A stretch of 59,640 nucleotides of DNA from Crystallibacter degradans (GTDB lineage Bacteria > Actinomycetota > Actinomycetes > Actinomycetales > Micrococcaceae), in NCBI RefSeq assembly GCF_012952295.1, contig NZ_JABBCH010000021.1, forward strand, positions 1 through 59,640, read 5' to 3'. The notes beneath the pieces are model-generated. The model saw only the letters and a program-made list of their open reading frames with translations, had not been told where the DNA came from and ran no database searches. Position 1 is the first letter of the stretch. Every line of letters begins with the position of its first letter. A program made the translations under genes and the position numbers. This document shows, piece after piece, positions 18,583-27,400 of this stretch.

Positions 18583-19800
18583 TCAGCCGTTGCCCGCCGG
18601 CCCGTCGGGTACGGCCAGGGCAAACGTGCTCTGCTTCCGGGTGGGAAACAGGGCCGTGCCGTTCGGGAGGACGGACACCGGAAGCCTGGCATCACCGGTG
18701 TCAAGGATGGCCCCGGACTCAACATCGATTCGGGCTGCCACGCCGTTGAGCAGAGCAAAGACGGCGCCGCCGCCGATGGAGGAGACGCGGGCCTCGTCAA
18801 AGGATTTCCGCCAAAGCAGGCCGGCGCCGGGCCTGAAGGCCCGGAGGACGCGGGACCCGTTCCGGGCCTCCGAGGTCAGCAGCACCGTGCCCGTTGCCTC
18901 ATCCACGGCGGCCGCCGCGGCCGGCTCGCCCGGAACCTGCCCCAGTTCTTCTCCGGAGCGCAGACTGTACGCCACCGGCACCGGTTCCGCGTCCCCTGCG
19001 TCCCATTCCAGGACGACGATTCCGCCTGTCGAGGGGCCGTACGCGCCGGTAAAGCGGACCGTGGCTTCCGGATCTGCCCCTGCCGGCCGGCGCAGATCGG
19101 CGGACGACCACAGGATGTTGCCGGAACCGGTATCGAAGGCCGAAAATGATGTTTCGCTGCCAGCCAGGGCAGTGCCATGATGCTCATAGAGCGCCGTTCC
19201 GGTGCCGACCTCAACGACGGCACCGGTATCGGCATCAAGCAGGACACCCGGGGGCGGGTCGGCCGTGAGCGCCTTGGGGGTATCGGCAAAAATCAGCCCG
19301 GATCCAGCAGACGGACCGGGCACCCGGGTCGGCCCCCACAGCACCTCCGCATCATCCGCGGCGAACGCCGTCGCCACGACGACGCTTACCGGGCCCTGTC
19401 CGTCCGTCCTGGCATCGGAATCCAAAATGACGACGGCCGGCTCGCCGTTAACCTCGGTCACCACCGTGCCCACGCAGGACGGGTTCGTGTCCACCCGCCA
19501 AGCGGTCTTCGCGGCATTGAACCCGTAGAAGCTCAGGTCCGCCCTGCCGTTGCCGGGGAAAACAGAGCCAAGGAAAACCGTTCCGGCCTCCGCAGGGGCG
19601 CTGTCGACCGACACACCGGACACGGGGCGGAACCCCGGAAAATACTGTGTGTCCCCGGCGGGTGCGGAAGACCCCGCCAGCGGTCCGCCTGTTTCAACGC
19701 GTTCGGCGCCCGGGGAGTCCGGGGCCAGGGTACAGGAGCTCACACCCAACAGCACTGTCAGGGAAAAGCCCAGAAATTTCAGCCGGTAATGTTTAGACAT
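18583..19800 (-). CDS. Lipoprotein with PQQ-like beta-propeller repeats
   Basis: A 405-residue exported protein. The signal peptide MSKHYRLKFLGFSLTVLLGV runs to a lipobox with Cys at 23 (VSSC). The rest is a chain of short WD/PQQ-like repeats (VEVGTGTALYEHHGTALAGS; AFDTGSGNILWSSADL; LRSGEELGQVPG; VDEATGTVLL), as in beta-propellers. Outside the cell it may bind a ligand or scaffold the thiol-disulfide enzymes. The HutC-type operator covers the start codon, so binding would block initiation. Start choice: ATG at 19800, although no ribosome site is clear and a GTG 12 bases earlier is possible. Confidence 0.7.
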   Translation of the reverse strand: MSKHYRLKFLGFSLTVLLGVSSCTLAPDSPGAERVETGGPLAGSSAPAGDTQYFPGFRPVSGVSVDSAPAEAGTVFLGSVFPGNGRADLSFYGFNAAKTAWRVDTNPSCVGTVVTEVNGEPAVVILDSDARTDGQGPVSVVVATAFAADDAEVLWGPTRVPGPSAGSGLIFADTPKALTADPPPGVLLDADTGAVVEVGTGTALYEHHGTALAGSETSFSAFDTGSGNILWSSADLRRPAGADPEATVRFTGAYGPSTGGIVVLEWDAGDAEPVPVAYSLRSGEELGQVPGEPAAAAAVDEATGTVLLTSEARNGSRVLRAFRPGAGLLWRKSFDEARVSSIGGGAVFALLNGVAARIDVESGAILDTGDARLPVSVLPNGTALFPTRKQSTFALAVPDGPAGNG

Positions 19801-19801
19801 T
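19788..19801. promoter_or_regulatory. Predicted HutC-type operator 2
   Basis: AATGTTTAGACATT differs from operator 1 by one base and is followed by TTCG/TCG as there. It overlaps the ATG of the lipoprotein gene on the minus strand. Confidence 0.7.
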
Positions 19802-20211
19802 TCGTGTGCCACGTTACCACGCAGACCCAGCCCGTTCCGCGGATAACCCGTCTGACCAATCAATAAGAGGGGAGTCCCAAGAGGTGCATGGGCGCGGCAA
19901 CTTCATGCCGACGAGGGTCCGGGGGCGAAAACGGCAGTATCAGCTGCAAACCCGACCGCTGTGTTCAAAAGGCACCCCGGCAGAACCATTCAGGCCGTCC
20001 TGATCTTCATGGGCATCAATGGGGGTCCGCTACCTGCTCACCGGCGGTTGCCTCATCGGCTACACGATGGTGAATATGCTTGGAACGGCCATGACGTGGG
20101 CAAGCGCACTCCGGCCGGCTGTACTTTGTCAGCTTGTGGGGTGTCCTTCAAACTGGAGACTGCCTTGGCGCCGGTAATTTTTGGTCATGTTGCTGGACGA
20201 GCGCCGGGGCA

Positions 20212-20346
20212 ATTACTAGAGTCTCTGACTACGTAAACCGGCAGGGTGCGCACAGCGCCCAGGGAGGAGGAGCGCATCACCGCTGACCAATACCAAACGT
20301 CAACTGCCCAACCCGCTGAAAGCCCCTCCCGAGGGGCTTTCCCTAT
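20212..20346 (+). ncRNA. Candidate small RNA, copy A
   Basis: The core contains a 6-bp hairpin (GGGTGC 20244-20249, loop GCACA, GCGCCC 20255-20260), a G-rich single strand GGGAGGAGGAG, and a terminator hairpin. The other copy has C for T in the stem (GGGCGC), so pairing is kept by a G-U wobble. This supports structure, but transcription is not shown. Confidence 0.45.
20319..20340. terminator. Terminator in copy A
   Basis: AAAGCCCCTCCCGAGGGGCTTT is near-symmetric, so it can work on both strands. It ends the candidate RNA on the plus strand and the small frame on the minus strand. Confidence 0.75.
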
Positions 20347-20657
20347 TTATCCGCCGGTATAAGCCGACACAGTCCTCGGTCCGGCACCTCAGCCGTTTCA
20401 CGATAAATGCCTGGAGTTGCATGGGGGCATGTGTTGGTCAGGAGTGCATATCTGTTTCCAGGGACTGCAGCGTATTTGCCGCGGTTGAAACCGCCGGCTG
20501 CTTGACGGCTCCAACGGAGCCCGGACCGGTGTTTAGGTGGCCGGTGGCCTGGTATTGCGCGGGAACCGCCGGTTACGGAAACTTTCGGATTCAATCTTCC
20601 GGCTGTTCTTCTGATCAGCAGCGCTTTTACCGGCGCGATTGCCAACTGCCCCGGCAT
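20343..20657 (-). CDS. Hypothetical small protein, copy A of a repeated frame
   Basis: A 104-codon frame ending at the terminator. Its end (GNRYALLTNTCPH... VPDRGLCRLIP) matches the end of the 87-codon frame at 35118-35381 (WNRYALLND... CPDRGLCPF), which shows that the frame, or the underlying DNA, is conserved. No family is recognised and no ribosome site is clear, so it may be a decayed gene. Confidence 0.3.
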   Translation of the reverse strand: MPGQLAIAPVKALLIRRTAGRLNPKVSVTGGSRAIPGHRPPKHRSGLRWSRQAAGGFNRGKYAAVPGNRYALLTNTCPHATPGIYRETAEVPDRGLCRLIPADK

Positions 20658-20804
20658 GCGCCAAAGTGTCCGCTGGAGGACCGCCTAACGCGACAGCGGG
20701 AAGGTCTGCGAGGTCCTGGGCAGACCGGGGGAGGTAAGGCAGGTGCTGCCACTGGCGAGGGGCTGCCGGCGCCCGAAGCTGCACAGGCAGAGATCAATGG
20801 GGTC

Positions 20805-21065
20805 TTAGTTGATAGGGGGTGCGGCAGGCCTGTGTTCCTTAGAGAATTTCCAAGTGCACTCCGCCTGGTCTGCGGTCGTATGGGCTGTCTGGACCTGTGA
20901 AGGGCTCCTGAGATGTTCAACGCAGCGGCGGGTTAGGCTCTTGCTCAAGCCAGCACTTCGGGCGAGGTCTTCGTTGCTCCAGTACTTCTTTCCGACCCGC
21001 TCCTCTGCGGTGAGGAGGGCCGCTACGCGTTGAATGGCCCATCGTGGCAATGTCGAGTTGGTCAA
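20805..21065 (-). CDS. Small winged-helix-like protein, possibly partial
   Basis: An 86-residue frame from a TTG start. Residues 1-55 (LPRWAIQRVAALLTAEERVG, then YWSNEDLARSAGLSKSLTRR) look like a helix-turn-helix regulator. It overlaps the end of another minus-strand frame (21062-21259, ending MRNGELN), which suggests one older gene split by a frameshift. Function unknown. Confidence 0.4.
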   Translation of the reverse strand: MTNSTLPRWAIQRVAALLTAEERVGKKYWSNEDLARSAGLSKSLTRRCVEHLRSPSQVQTAHTTADQAECTWKFSKEHRPAAPPIN

Positions 21066-21464
21066 TTCAATTCTCCGTTCCGCATGAATCTCAAGATCTG
21101 CGCGTCTCGTTCCCCGATCAATAATCTGCAGGGAAACTTCTCCTTGCCTTCGAGCCAGATGAGCTGTATGGATGTGGGCAGTGGTCGTCTATTCAGGCAT
21201 TGAGCGGCTCCTGGATAGGCGCGACAAGCGGAGAGGGGATGCAAAGAAGAAGTCAACAAGTGGAAGGTTTATCGTGGTTAACAAGCGGCCCAGGCGCCGG
21301 CGGTTTGTTGACCCTTCGCCTATCCCCGTCTCGCCCACCCCGTCGATCCTCAGCAGATAGCGCGAAGGCCGGTCCTTCGATGAGGGACAGGTTCGGGTGG
21401 TGACATCACCGACGTCAGTGAGGCTTTGGCCCCCGGGTACTTTGCTTGTCAGATGTGTCCGGGC
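21066..21464. other. Gene-poor stretch
   Basis: Contains only a short minus-strand frame (21062-21259) that reads into the HTH fragment. I see no promoter, repeat or other gene. Confidence 0.35.
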
Positions 21465-21965
21465 CTATGACTGCACAGTGGTTAGGCAACGCCCATGGAA
21501 CACGAGCGGTGCTCGTTCCTCATCACTTTGCGCGGACTCGAGTTCGACGACGACGAAGTCGTGGTCGCCGACCCGGGTGACAGAGCGGATGGGTCCAGTC
21601 ATATGGGTGATTCCACCCCGCACGAGCATTTCCCCTCGGGGGCCTGACGCCCAATTATCCTCATCGAAACGTCCCGCGTGCTTCTTGGTGATCGCCCGCA
21701 CCAGCTCATGGTGCTCGTTGCTGAGCACCGAAATGCCAAGCCGGGAGCAGGCTTGAAGATGTGGCCAGCTCGTGGACTCGAGACCGACGAAAAACCCGAT
21801 CAACGGGGGGTCGAGGGAGATGGACACAAACGAGCCGACTACGATAGCGGCCGGAGTGCTGGTGCGGTCACCGGCGACTACGGACACGCTTGTAGGAATC
21901 GCTGCCATTGCTGTGCGCATCTGCGCGGGATCCAGGATCCGGGCCTCGCTGTGAACGATGGTCAT
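21465..21965 (-). CDS. Flavin reductase (HpaC/DIM6-NTAB family)
   Basis: A 166-residue flavin reductase domain protein. The N-terminal MAAIPTSVSVVAGDRT...AAIVVGSFVSISLDPPLIGFFVG stretch binds flavin, and the GDHDFVVVELESAQ with final PLVFHGRCL is typical. Such proteins use NAD(P)H to make free FMNH2 for two-component monooxygenases; the SsuD-like enzyme at 27401-28519 is a natural partner. I chose the ATG at 21965 because AAGGAG lies six bases upstream; the longer frame from 22283 has no site. It lies 5.4 kb from that partner, past a decayed recombinase, so the link is inferred. Confidence 0.8.
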   Translation of the reverse strand: MTIVHSEARILDPAQMRTAMAAIPTSVSVVAGDRTSTPAAIVVGSFVSISLDPPLIGFFVGLESTSWPHLQACSRLGISVLSNEHHELVRAITKKHAGRFDEDNWASGPRGEMLVRGGITHMTGPIRSVTRVGDHDFVVVELESAQSDEERAPLVFHGRCLTTVQS

Positions 21966-22385
21966 CATGCACTCCTTAGTAATCCGTGAAACAGGATGTG
22001 ATCTGTTGCACTTCACGCTACGAGCGTGCTTGCAGGGGTGTCCAAGTCGCGTTTCCGAACCCCGGCATAGGCTCCTCCTATCGACAGGCTGCAGTCGTCC
22101 TCCTCGTCGCGGAACCACGCTGCTCGGATTACTTGCTCCGGCAGCTCGTGCTGCCATGTGAAGACGGGCATCTGCCGTCGTAACCGGTAGATCAGGCGTA
22201 GCGGCCTTCGCCGGTGCCCTGGCTACCAGAATCATGCAGCTGAAGCTCAGCTCGGCAAACAAAGGCATTGTGGAACCCCTCAAGAGCTAATTGGAGACCT
22301 CCTTCCTTCTCCGGAGGTCCTACACGTCGAGCCGCACGATTTCAACGTCCAGCTGGCCGTCTGGCTGCCTAAGGCCAACAGTAGA
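21966..22385. other. Gene-poor stretch upstream of a recombinase remnant
   Basis: No complete gene. It includes the flavin reductase promoter region (right side) and probably the lost N-terminal part of the recombinase, which is not readable. Confidence 0.35.
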
Positions 22386-23208
22386 GTGGTTCGGAACTCC
22401 GGTTGCCGCCCGGTAGCTTCGAATGGTAGGGACCATGCCGCGACGCTGCCGCAACCGGATTGGGACGACCTGGACGCGACCAGGATCTCCGGGTTATTTA
22501 TCCATCTGGAGCACGAACGGCACAAAGCGTCAGGACCCGCAATGTCCGTCTCACGGCAATATGCTCGCTGTTCTTCTCCGGGGTGCCGCGCCACCCCGAA
22601 CATGCTCTGCTGATCCAGCGCGTGCTCGCCATCCCGCCGAAGCGGTTCGACGAGCGCACCGTGACGTTTCTGACACCACCCGAGATCAACGCCCTCGTCG
22701 CCGCGCCGGATCAGTCCAGATGGGAAGCCCTGCGGGACAAGGCCCTGATGCTTCTGGCCATCCAGTCCGGCCTGCGGGGTTTCCGGACTCGCGAACCTGG
22801 GCTACCGCGACATCACGCTGGGTTCCAGGGCAACGTCCCGCTGCGAAGGCAAAGGATGCAATCAACGCGAAGGTTCCGCTCGCCGGCCCGTCGAGGCGTT
22901 GCTGCGGGTCGCGCTACAGGCCAACACGCACGCGAGGACTGCTGCCCAACAATGTCCCTCACTGCTGGGAGGAGCATCCACACGCACGTGTTTCGTCGCA
23001 GCCGCGCCATGTCCCTTTTTCAAGCCGGCGTCGACACCTTGGTAATCGCATTCTGGCTCGGCCACGCAGACATCCGATCCACAGACGCCTACGTCCAGCC
23101 GACATCGCTATCAAGGAGAAGGCCCCGCCCTCACCAGACCCGCATCGGCAGCATCAGGTCGCTACTAAACAACGGACAAAGTCTTCGCGTTCCTCGAGAG
23201 CCTGTGAC
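22386..23208 (+). pseudogene. Decayed tyrosine recombinase (XerC-like integrase)
   Basis: Pieces of one integrase lie in different frames: LDATRISGLFIHLEHERHK (frame of 22386), then SVRTRNVRLTAI...HPEHALLIQRVLAIPPKRFDE, a break inside the stretch after IQSGLR, then HTHVFRRSRAMSLFQAGVDT with IAFWLGHADIRSTDAY, then a final KVFAFLESL ending at 23208. The HxxR region reads HVFRRS and the expected LRHS is altered. At least three frameshifts and a missing N-terminus make it inactive. Such integrases normally sit in groups of three in a transposon, so this is a scar of one. Confidence 0.8.
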
Positions 23209-23687
23209 TACGCCGAGGCTTGCCACAGCAGGACGCTGAAGACCAGCCCGAACTGGCAGCTGCTCGGTATAGTCGGGGGCGCGGCAAGGTCGACCTATGC
23301 GGAGCCAACGCCTGGCCTCAAGCGCAATAGAACAACAGCCGTGGCCATTTTCAGCTGGCGGAAATGGTCCTATTTTTCGGAGCTAACATTCAGGAAGGGC
23401 GTTCATTGATTCCCAACCTCTTTAGCTGCAGGTTATTGACGTCCGGCAGCTCAATCATGACATTGTTCAGGGAGCGCTGGACCAGCCATGACGAGACTCC
23501 GAATCATCCATCCGGTGACCGTGGCGAAATGAACTGGTGACTACGCTGGGTGGCACCAGTTCGGAAGCGGTGGCAGTGGGTTTATTCCTTTTCCCTGTGG
23601 GCGCAAGAGCACGACGATCGAGGCCTCGGTCCGGAAGACGCCGGCGGCCAGATGCGGCGGTAATTTCGCGTTTCAATCTAACCGGCG
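23209..23687. other. Gene-free stretch
   Basis: Short open frames only. Just after the recombinase remnant is GACTACGCCGAGG, which also occurs at 45416-45428 next to the serine recombinase. Nothing else recognised. Confidence 0.3.
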
Positions 23688-24455
23688 TCATGCTTGAAGG
23701 AACCGGGTAGCGCTGGCCATGTATCCGCCGTCGATCAGGAGATCATGGCCAGTGATATAGGAGGACGCTTCCGAAGCCAGGAACACCACCCCATCGGCAA
23801 TTTCTCTTGGCTGGCATGCGCGACCAATGGGCGCCAAGGACGAGAACGACTGGACGAGCGCGGGAGCGTCTTGAGTCAGAGGCGTCTCCACAAAGCCGGG
23901 GCAAACGGTGTTGACTCGAATCCCTGCTGGAGCCAATTCGTTCGCAGCTGCCTTGCTCAGTCCACGTACAGCCCACTTGCTTGCTGTATAGGCTGCCGCC
24001 TCATAACCCGTGAACGCTGCGAAGGAACAAATGTTAACCACGGCGCCTCCGCCGGAATCTCGCATGACCGGCGTTGCGTGTTTCATACCAAGGAAAACAC
24101 CGGTCTGGTTAACCGCAATCACCCGCGACCAATCCTCGACTCTGGTGTCCAGCACCCCGGCTCGGTTGGTCACGCCCGCATTGTTGACCAGGACGTCAAG
24201 GCCGCCGAGTGTGGATGACACCTCTTTCATCGCGCCGTGCCATGATGCTTCGTCACTTACGTCCAACGCAATCCCAAACACGTCCAGCTCGGGCTGGCGC
24301 AACCGCCCGACGGCCGTAGCCACACGTTCGGAGGTAACATCGGCAACAATCACCGCCGCCGCACCCTCGGCGATCGCGGCATCCACCACCGCTGTTCCGA
24401 TCCCCCCTGCCGCGCCTGTGACCAGGACCCGCAACCCATCCAGTTTTCCATTCAT
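23688..24455 (-). CDS. Short-chain dehydrogenase/reductase
   Basis: A 255-residue SDR: cofactor motif TGAAGGIG at residues 13-20, the NNAG motif in VLVNNAGVTN, and catalytic Tyr and Lys in YTASK. The Asp in VIVADVTSE suggests NAD(H). It ends with the usual GGYMASATRF tail. I placed the start at 24455 (MNGKLDGLRVL) because it fits the family start; the longer frame to 24599 adds an unlikely 48 residues. The GAAAGAG site upstream is weak. Substrate unknown; the neighbours suggest an aldehyde or ketone formed by the flavin monooxygenase route. Confidence 0.8.
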   Translation of the reverse strand: MNGKLDGLRVLVTGAAGGIGTAVVDAAIAEGAAAVIVADVTSERVATAVGRLRQPELDVFGIALDVSDEASWHGAMKEVSSTLGGLDVLVNNAGVTNRAGVLDTRVEDWSRVIAVNQTGVFLGMKHATPVMRDSGGGAVVNICSFAAFTGYEAAAYTASKWAVRGLSKAAANELAPAGIRVNTVCPGFVETPLTQDAPALVQSFSSLAPIGRACQPREIADGVVFLASEASSYITGHDLLIDGGYMASATRFLQA

Positions 24456-24695
24456 GCGTATCGCTCTTTCGTGATGAGGACAATTTCGGATTTGATTTCT
24501 GCCAGTGCGCAGGTTGGCGCTGCTCGTGCTTGAAACCGCCCCCGAGTGTGCGTGGCTGCTCGATCCGGGCCTGCGTTTCCGCCCTTCGCTGGACAACATC
24601 GGCGGCGATCCAGCACGCCCGAGGTCCTGGTTCAGATAGGGGTCCGGCAGCCAGACCCGCCGACGCCGCTTACAGCGGTGTTTCGCAGGACGAAT

Positions 24696-24733
24696 GATGG
24701 CCCCGCTTGAGCGCGCGCTCGAACGGGGCCATC
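24696..24733 (-). terminator. Terminator after the aldehyde dehydrogenase
   Basis: GATGGCCCCG (24696-24705) pairs with CGGGGCCATC (24724-24733), with GAGCGCGCGCTC forming the upper stem. It lies 20 bases after the stop of the aldehyde dehydrogenase. Confidence 0.8.
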
Positions 24734-24751
24734 ACGCCTGTATGGGCAGAC

Positions 24752-26176
24752 TCAGTACTGCAGTGACTTGATCTCCAGGAATTCCTCGAGACCGTGGACC
24801 CCGAACTCACGGCCGTTTCCTGATTGCTTGTACCCCCCGAACGGTGCATTCATGCTGAAGTCTCCGCCATTGATGGCGATCTGGCCGGTTCGCACTTGCC
24901 CAGCGATCGTACGCGCCCTGTCGGTGTCCTTCGACCAGACAGCGCCTGCGAGGCCGTAGGGCGTGTCATTGGCGATACGAACGGCGTCCTCGTCCGTGTC
25001 ATAGGGAACGATCGACAGTACCGGCCCGAAGATTTCCTCGCGATGGATGGTCATCTCAGGCGTTACTTCTGAGAACACCGTCGGCTTCACGTAGTAGCCG
25101 CTCTCGAGGCCAGGTACCGGTTCGCTGCCGCCAGTAATTAGCTTGGCACCTTCCTTGACGCCCTGCTCGATATAGCTGCGCACCCGGTCCTGCTGAACCT
25201 TTGAGACAAGCGGGCCGAGCTGGACACCTGGGGTTGTCGGGTCGCCAACCTGGAGGGACTCCGCTGCGTCCTTCGCCGCCTTCTCAGCGCGGCCCAGCAT
25301 CTGCCTTGGAACAACGAGCCGGGTCAAAGCGGCGCAGGCCTGGCCGCCGTTGAGATATGCCCACTGCATCGCGTGCGGCATCAGTTCATCGATGTCAGCG
25401 TCGTCGAGCACGACGTTAGCGCTCTTTCCACCGAGCTCGAGCGAAACCCGCTTGATCGTCTCTCCCGCAAGCGCGGTCACACGCTTGCCGGCACGGGTGG
25501 AACCGGTGAAGGAGACCATATCCACGTCAGGGTGGGAAACCAGGGGCTCGCCGGCCTCGGCTCCAGTACCCGTTAGCAGGTTGAAGACTCCCTCGGGCAG
25601 CCCGGTAGAGTCGATAATCTCGGCTAAAAGACAGGCAGACAACGGCGCAATTTCGCTGGACTTGACGACGATGGTGCTGCCACCGGCGAGAGCGTAGGCG
25701 ACCTTCCCTGCGATCTGGTGGAGTGGGAAGTTCCAGGGAGTGATGGCTCCAACGACTCCGACCGGCTCGCGGATAATGGTTGAGGAGCCCTCGTTGCGTT
25801 CGAATTGATAGGCCTCTGCGATATCTGCGGCCAGAGCGAAGCTTTGGATTGCCATGGGGACCTGCATTGCTGAGGCGAAGTCGATGGTAGTCCCCATCTC
25901 ACTGGTAATGGTGTGTGCCAGTTCGTCTGAACGTTCCTTCATCCCGGAAGCGATCGCCCGCAAGTAGGCAGCGCGCTTGTCCACGGAGGTACTTGCCCAC
26001 TGTGGGAAGGCTTCACTTGCTGCGGCAACGGCAGCGTTGACATCATCGGCGTTGCCGGCAGGAACGGAGGCAATTACGTCCTCGGTGACGGGGCTGATCA
26101 CATCAATCTGGCCACTACCGCGGGCGGGGACCCACGATCCGTTGATGTAGAACTTGGAGTAGTGTTCATTTGTCAT
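24752..26176 (-). CDS. Aldehyde dehydrogenase (NAD(P)+-dependent)
   Basis: A 474-residue enzyme of the ALDH superfamily: TPWNFP at 146-151 with N149, the general base E247 in LELGGKSAN, and catalytic Cys C281 in NGGQACAAL. The FTGSTRAGK cofactor stretch and the EEIFGPVL end are also typical. It oxidises an aldehyde to a carboxylic acid. The ATG at 26176 has AAGGAG seven bases upstream; the frame up to 26350 is extra. It follows an SDR gene on the same strand with a 203-base gap. The terminator at 24696-24733 closes the unit. A role after the monooxygenase is inferred. Confidence 0.9.
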   Translation of the reverse strand: MTNEHYSKFYINGSWVPARGSGQIDVISPVTEDVIASVPAGNADDVNAAVAAASEAFPQWASTSVDKRAAYLRAIASGMKERSDELAHTITSEMGTTIDFASAMQVPMAIQSFALAADIAEAYQFERNEGSSTIIREPVGVVGAITPWNFPLHQIAGKVAYALAGGSTIVVKSSEIAPLSACLLAEIIDSTGLPEGVFNLLTGTGAEAGEPLVSHPDVDMVSFTGSTRAGKRVTALAGETIKRVSLELGGKSANVVLDDADIDELMPHAMQWAYLNGGQACAALTRLVVPRQMLGRAEKAAKDAAESLQVGDPTTPGVQLGPLVSKVQQDRVRSYIEQGVKEGAKLITGGSEPVPGLESGYYVKPTVFSEVTPEMTIHREEIFGPVLSIVPYDTDEDAVRIANDTPYGLAGAVWSKDTDRARTIAGQVRTGQIAINGGDFSMNAPFGGYKQSGNGREFGVHGLEEFLEIKSLQY

Positions 26177-26379
26177 TGCTGACTCCTTAGTAGTTTCGGC
26201 TACAAAATAATCAAAACTGTTTGATGTTGGCGGATGTGTGGATGTGTGGATGTTGAGCTGTTCGGGCATTCTGGCGGTGATACTCGGCGAATCGAAGATT
26301 TCCTTATCAAGCTCCGGCGCACGATTGTTTGAAACGACTCCGGAATTCATCTTGAAGGAATCCGGAAGAGTGCAATTTG

Positions 26380-27144
26380 TCAGAAAGATCCCGTCACGTG
26401 GAATCCTCCGCCGCTGATATCAAGGTGTGCGCCGCTGATCCAGGAAGCCTTGTCCGACATCAACCACATAATCGCCTCTGACACTTCGTGTGCTCGACCC
26501 ACGCGACCTATAGGGATCGACTCTTCGATGGATTTTTTCCGGCGAGGATCATTGAGTATCTCGCTGGTCATGCCTGTATCAATTAATCCAGGACGTACCG
26601 CATTCACTCGTATATTCCATTTTGCTACCTCTTTTGCCATTCCCGTGGTAAAAGAATCTACTGCAGCTTTCGACGCTGCATAACATGCACCGCGGGCGCG
26701 CCCACCGATAGTTGCCCCCATGGAAGAAACGTTGACAATACTTCCGCCATTGTTTTCGTTTCCCATCATGGAACGGGCGGCTTCCCTTGAGCACAGCATG
26801 AGTCCGGTTACATTCACAGCCATTAATGCCGCAACCTTATCCGCCTCCAATTCGGTGCAGTCGGCGGAGTAAATAAGGCCGGCAGCGTTTACGAGACCGG
26901 AAACTGGTCCGAGGTCCGCTTCTGCCCGCCGGAAAAACTCTACGACTTCCTCCTCGACGGTGATGTCTGTAGTCAGCGCCACGGCCTTCGACCCCTGCGC
27001 TTGCAGCTCATCTACCAGGGTATTTGCTTCATCCATCGTGTCAGCGAGACTTGCGATTGCTACATGATATCCATTGCCAGCAGCAATTCTGGCTGTGGCC
27101 ATACCAATTCCAGTCGCACCACCGGTAATTACAATCGTAGACAT
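26380..27144 (-). CDS. Short-chain dehydrogenase/reductase
   Basis: A 254-residue SDR with TGGATGIG at 7-14, the active-site stretch CYAASKAAV, and the usual NVSSMG and RVNAVRPGLIDT strands. Its last residues ISGAHLDISGGGF fit the family. The DNA here is visibly more AT-rich than the surroundings (many ATT/AAT codons), suggesting recent transfer. It could reduce or oxidise the product of the SsuD-like enzyme. A TGTCTACG region at the ATG has no strong ribosome site. Confidence 0.82.
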   Translation of the reverse strand: MSTIVITGGATGIGMATARIAAGNGYHVAIASLADTMDEANTLVDELQAQGSKAVALTTDITVEEEVVEFFRRAEADLGPVSGLVNAAGLIYSADCTELEADKVAALMAVNVTGLMLCSREAARSMMGNENNGGSIVNVSSMGATIGGRARGACYAASKAAVDSFTTGMAKEVAKWNIRVNAVRPGLIDTGMTSEILNDPRRKKSIEESIPIGRVGRAHEVSEAIMWLMSDKASWISGAHLDISGGGFHVTGSF

Positions 27145-27361
27145 AATTTCCTGTTCAATCGGTCGAAATTCGACGAGGGTGGGGTTGGGTTTTCAGTGAA
27201 TGCAAGTCGCGATTTAATATGCCGCTGGGAATGGACATCTACTCGAGACGCAAGTCGCAACAAGAGCAAAACCATCGTCAGCAGACATCACGAGTGATGT
27301 GTGGTCGAAGTGAAACACCCGGGAAATCAAGAAACCCGCGTTGTGCTTGGCGCCGCGGTCC

Positions 27362-27393
27362 GGCACCGGCTCTTATATAGAAGAGTCGGTGCC
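27362..27393 (-). terminator. Terminator after the monooxygenase
   Basis: GGCACCGGCTCTT (27362-27374) pairs with AAGAGTCGGTGCC (27381-27393), one wobble pair. It lies 8 bases after the monooxygenase stop. Confidence 0.85.
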
Positions 27394-27400
27394 AGACCAC

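Larger units (their letters stand above)
20139..20537. repeat. Duplicated intergenic element, copy A
   Basis: About 400 bases match 34911-35302, strongest over the 135-base core at 20212-20346 and weaker towards both sides. It includes a terminator and a small minus-strand frame downstream. No transposase or terminal repeat is visible. Confidence 0.8.

Noticed and set aside
20212-20346. Repeat core as tmRNA or 6C RNA
   Set aside because: No tRNA-like ends and no stem loops with six C; it does not fit either family.
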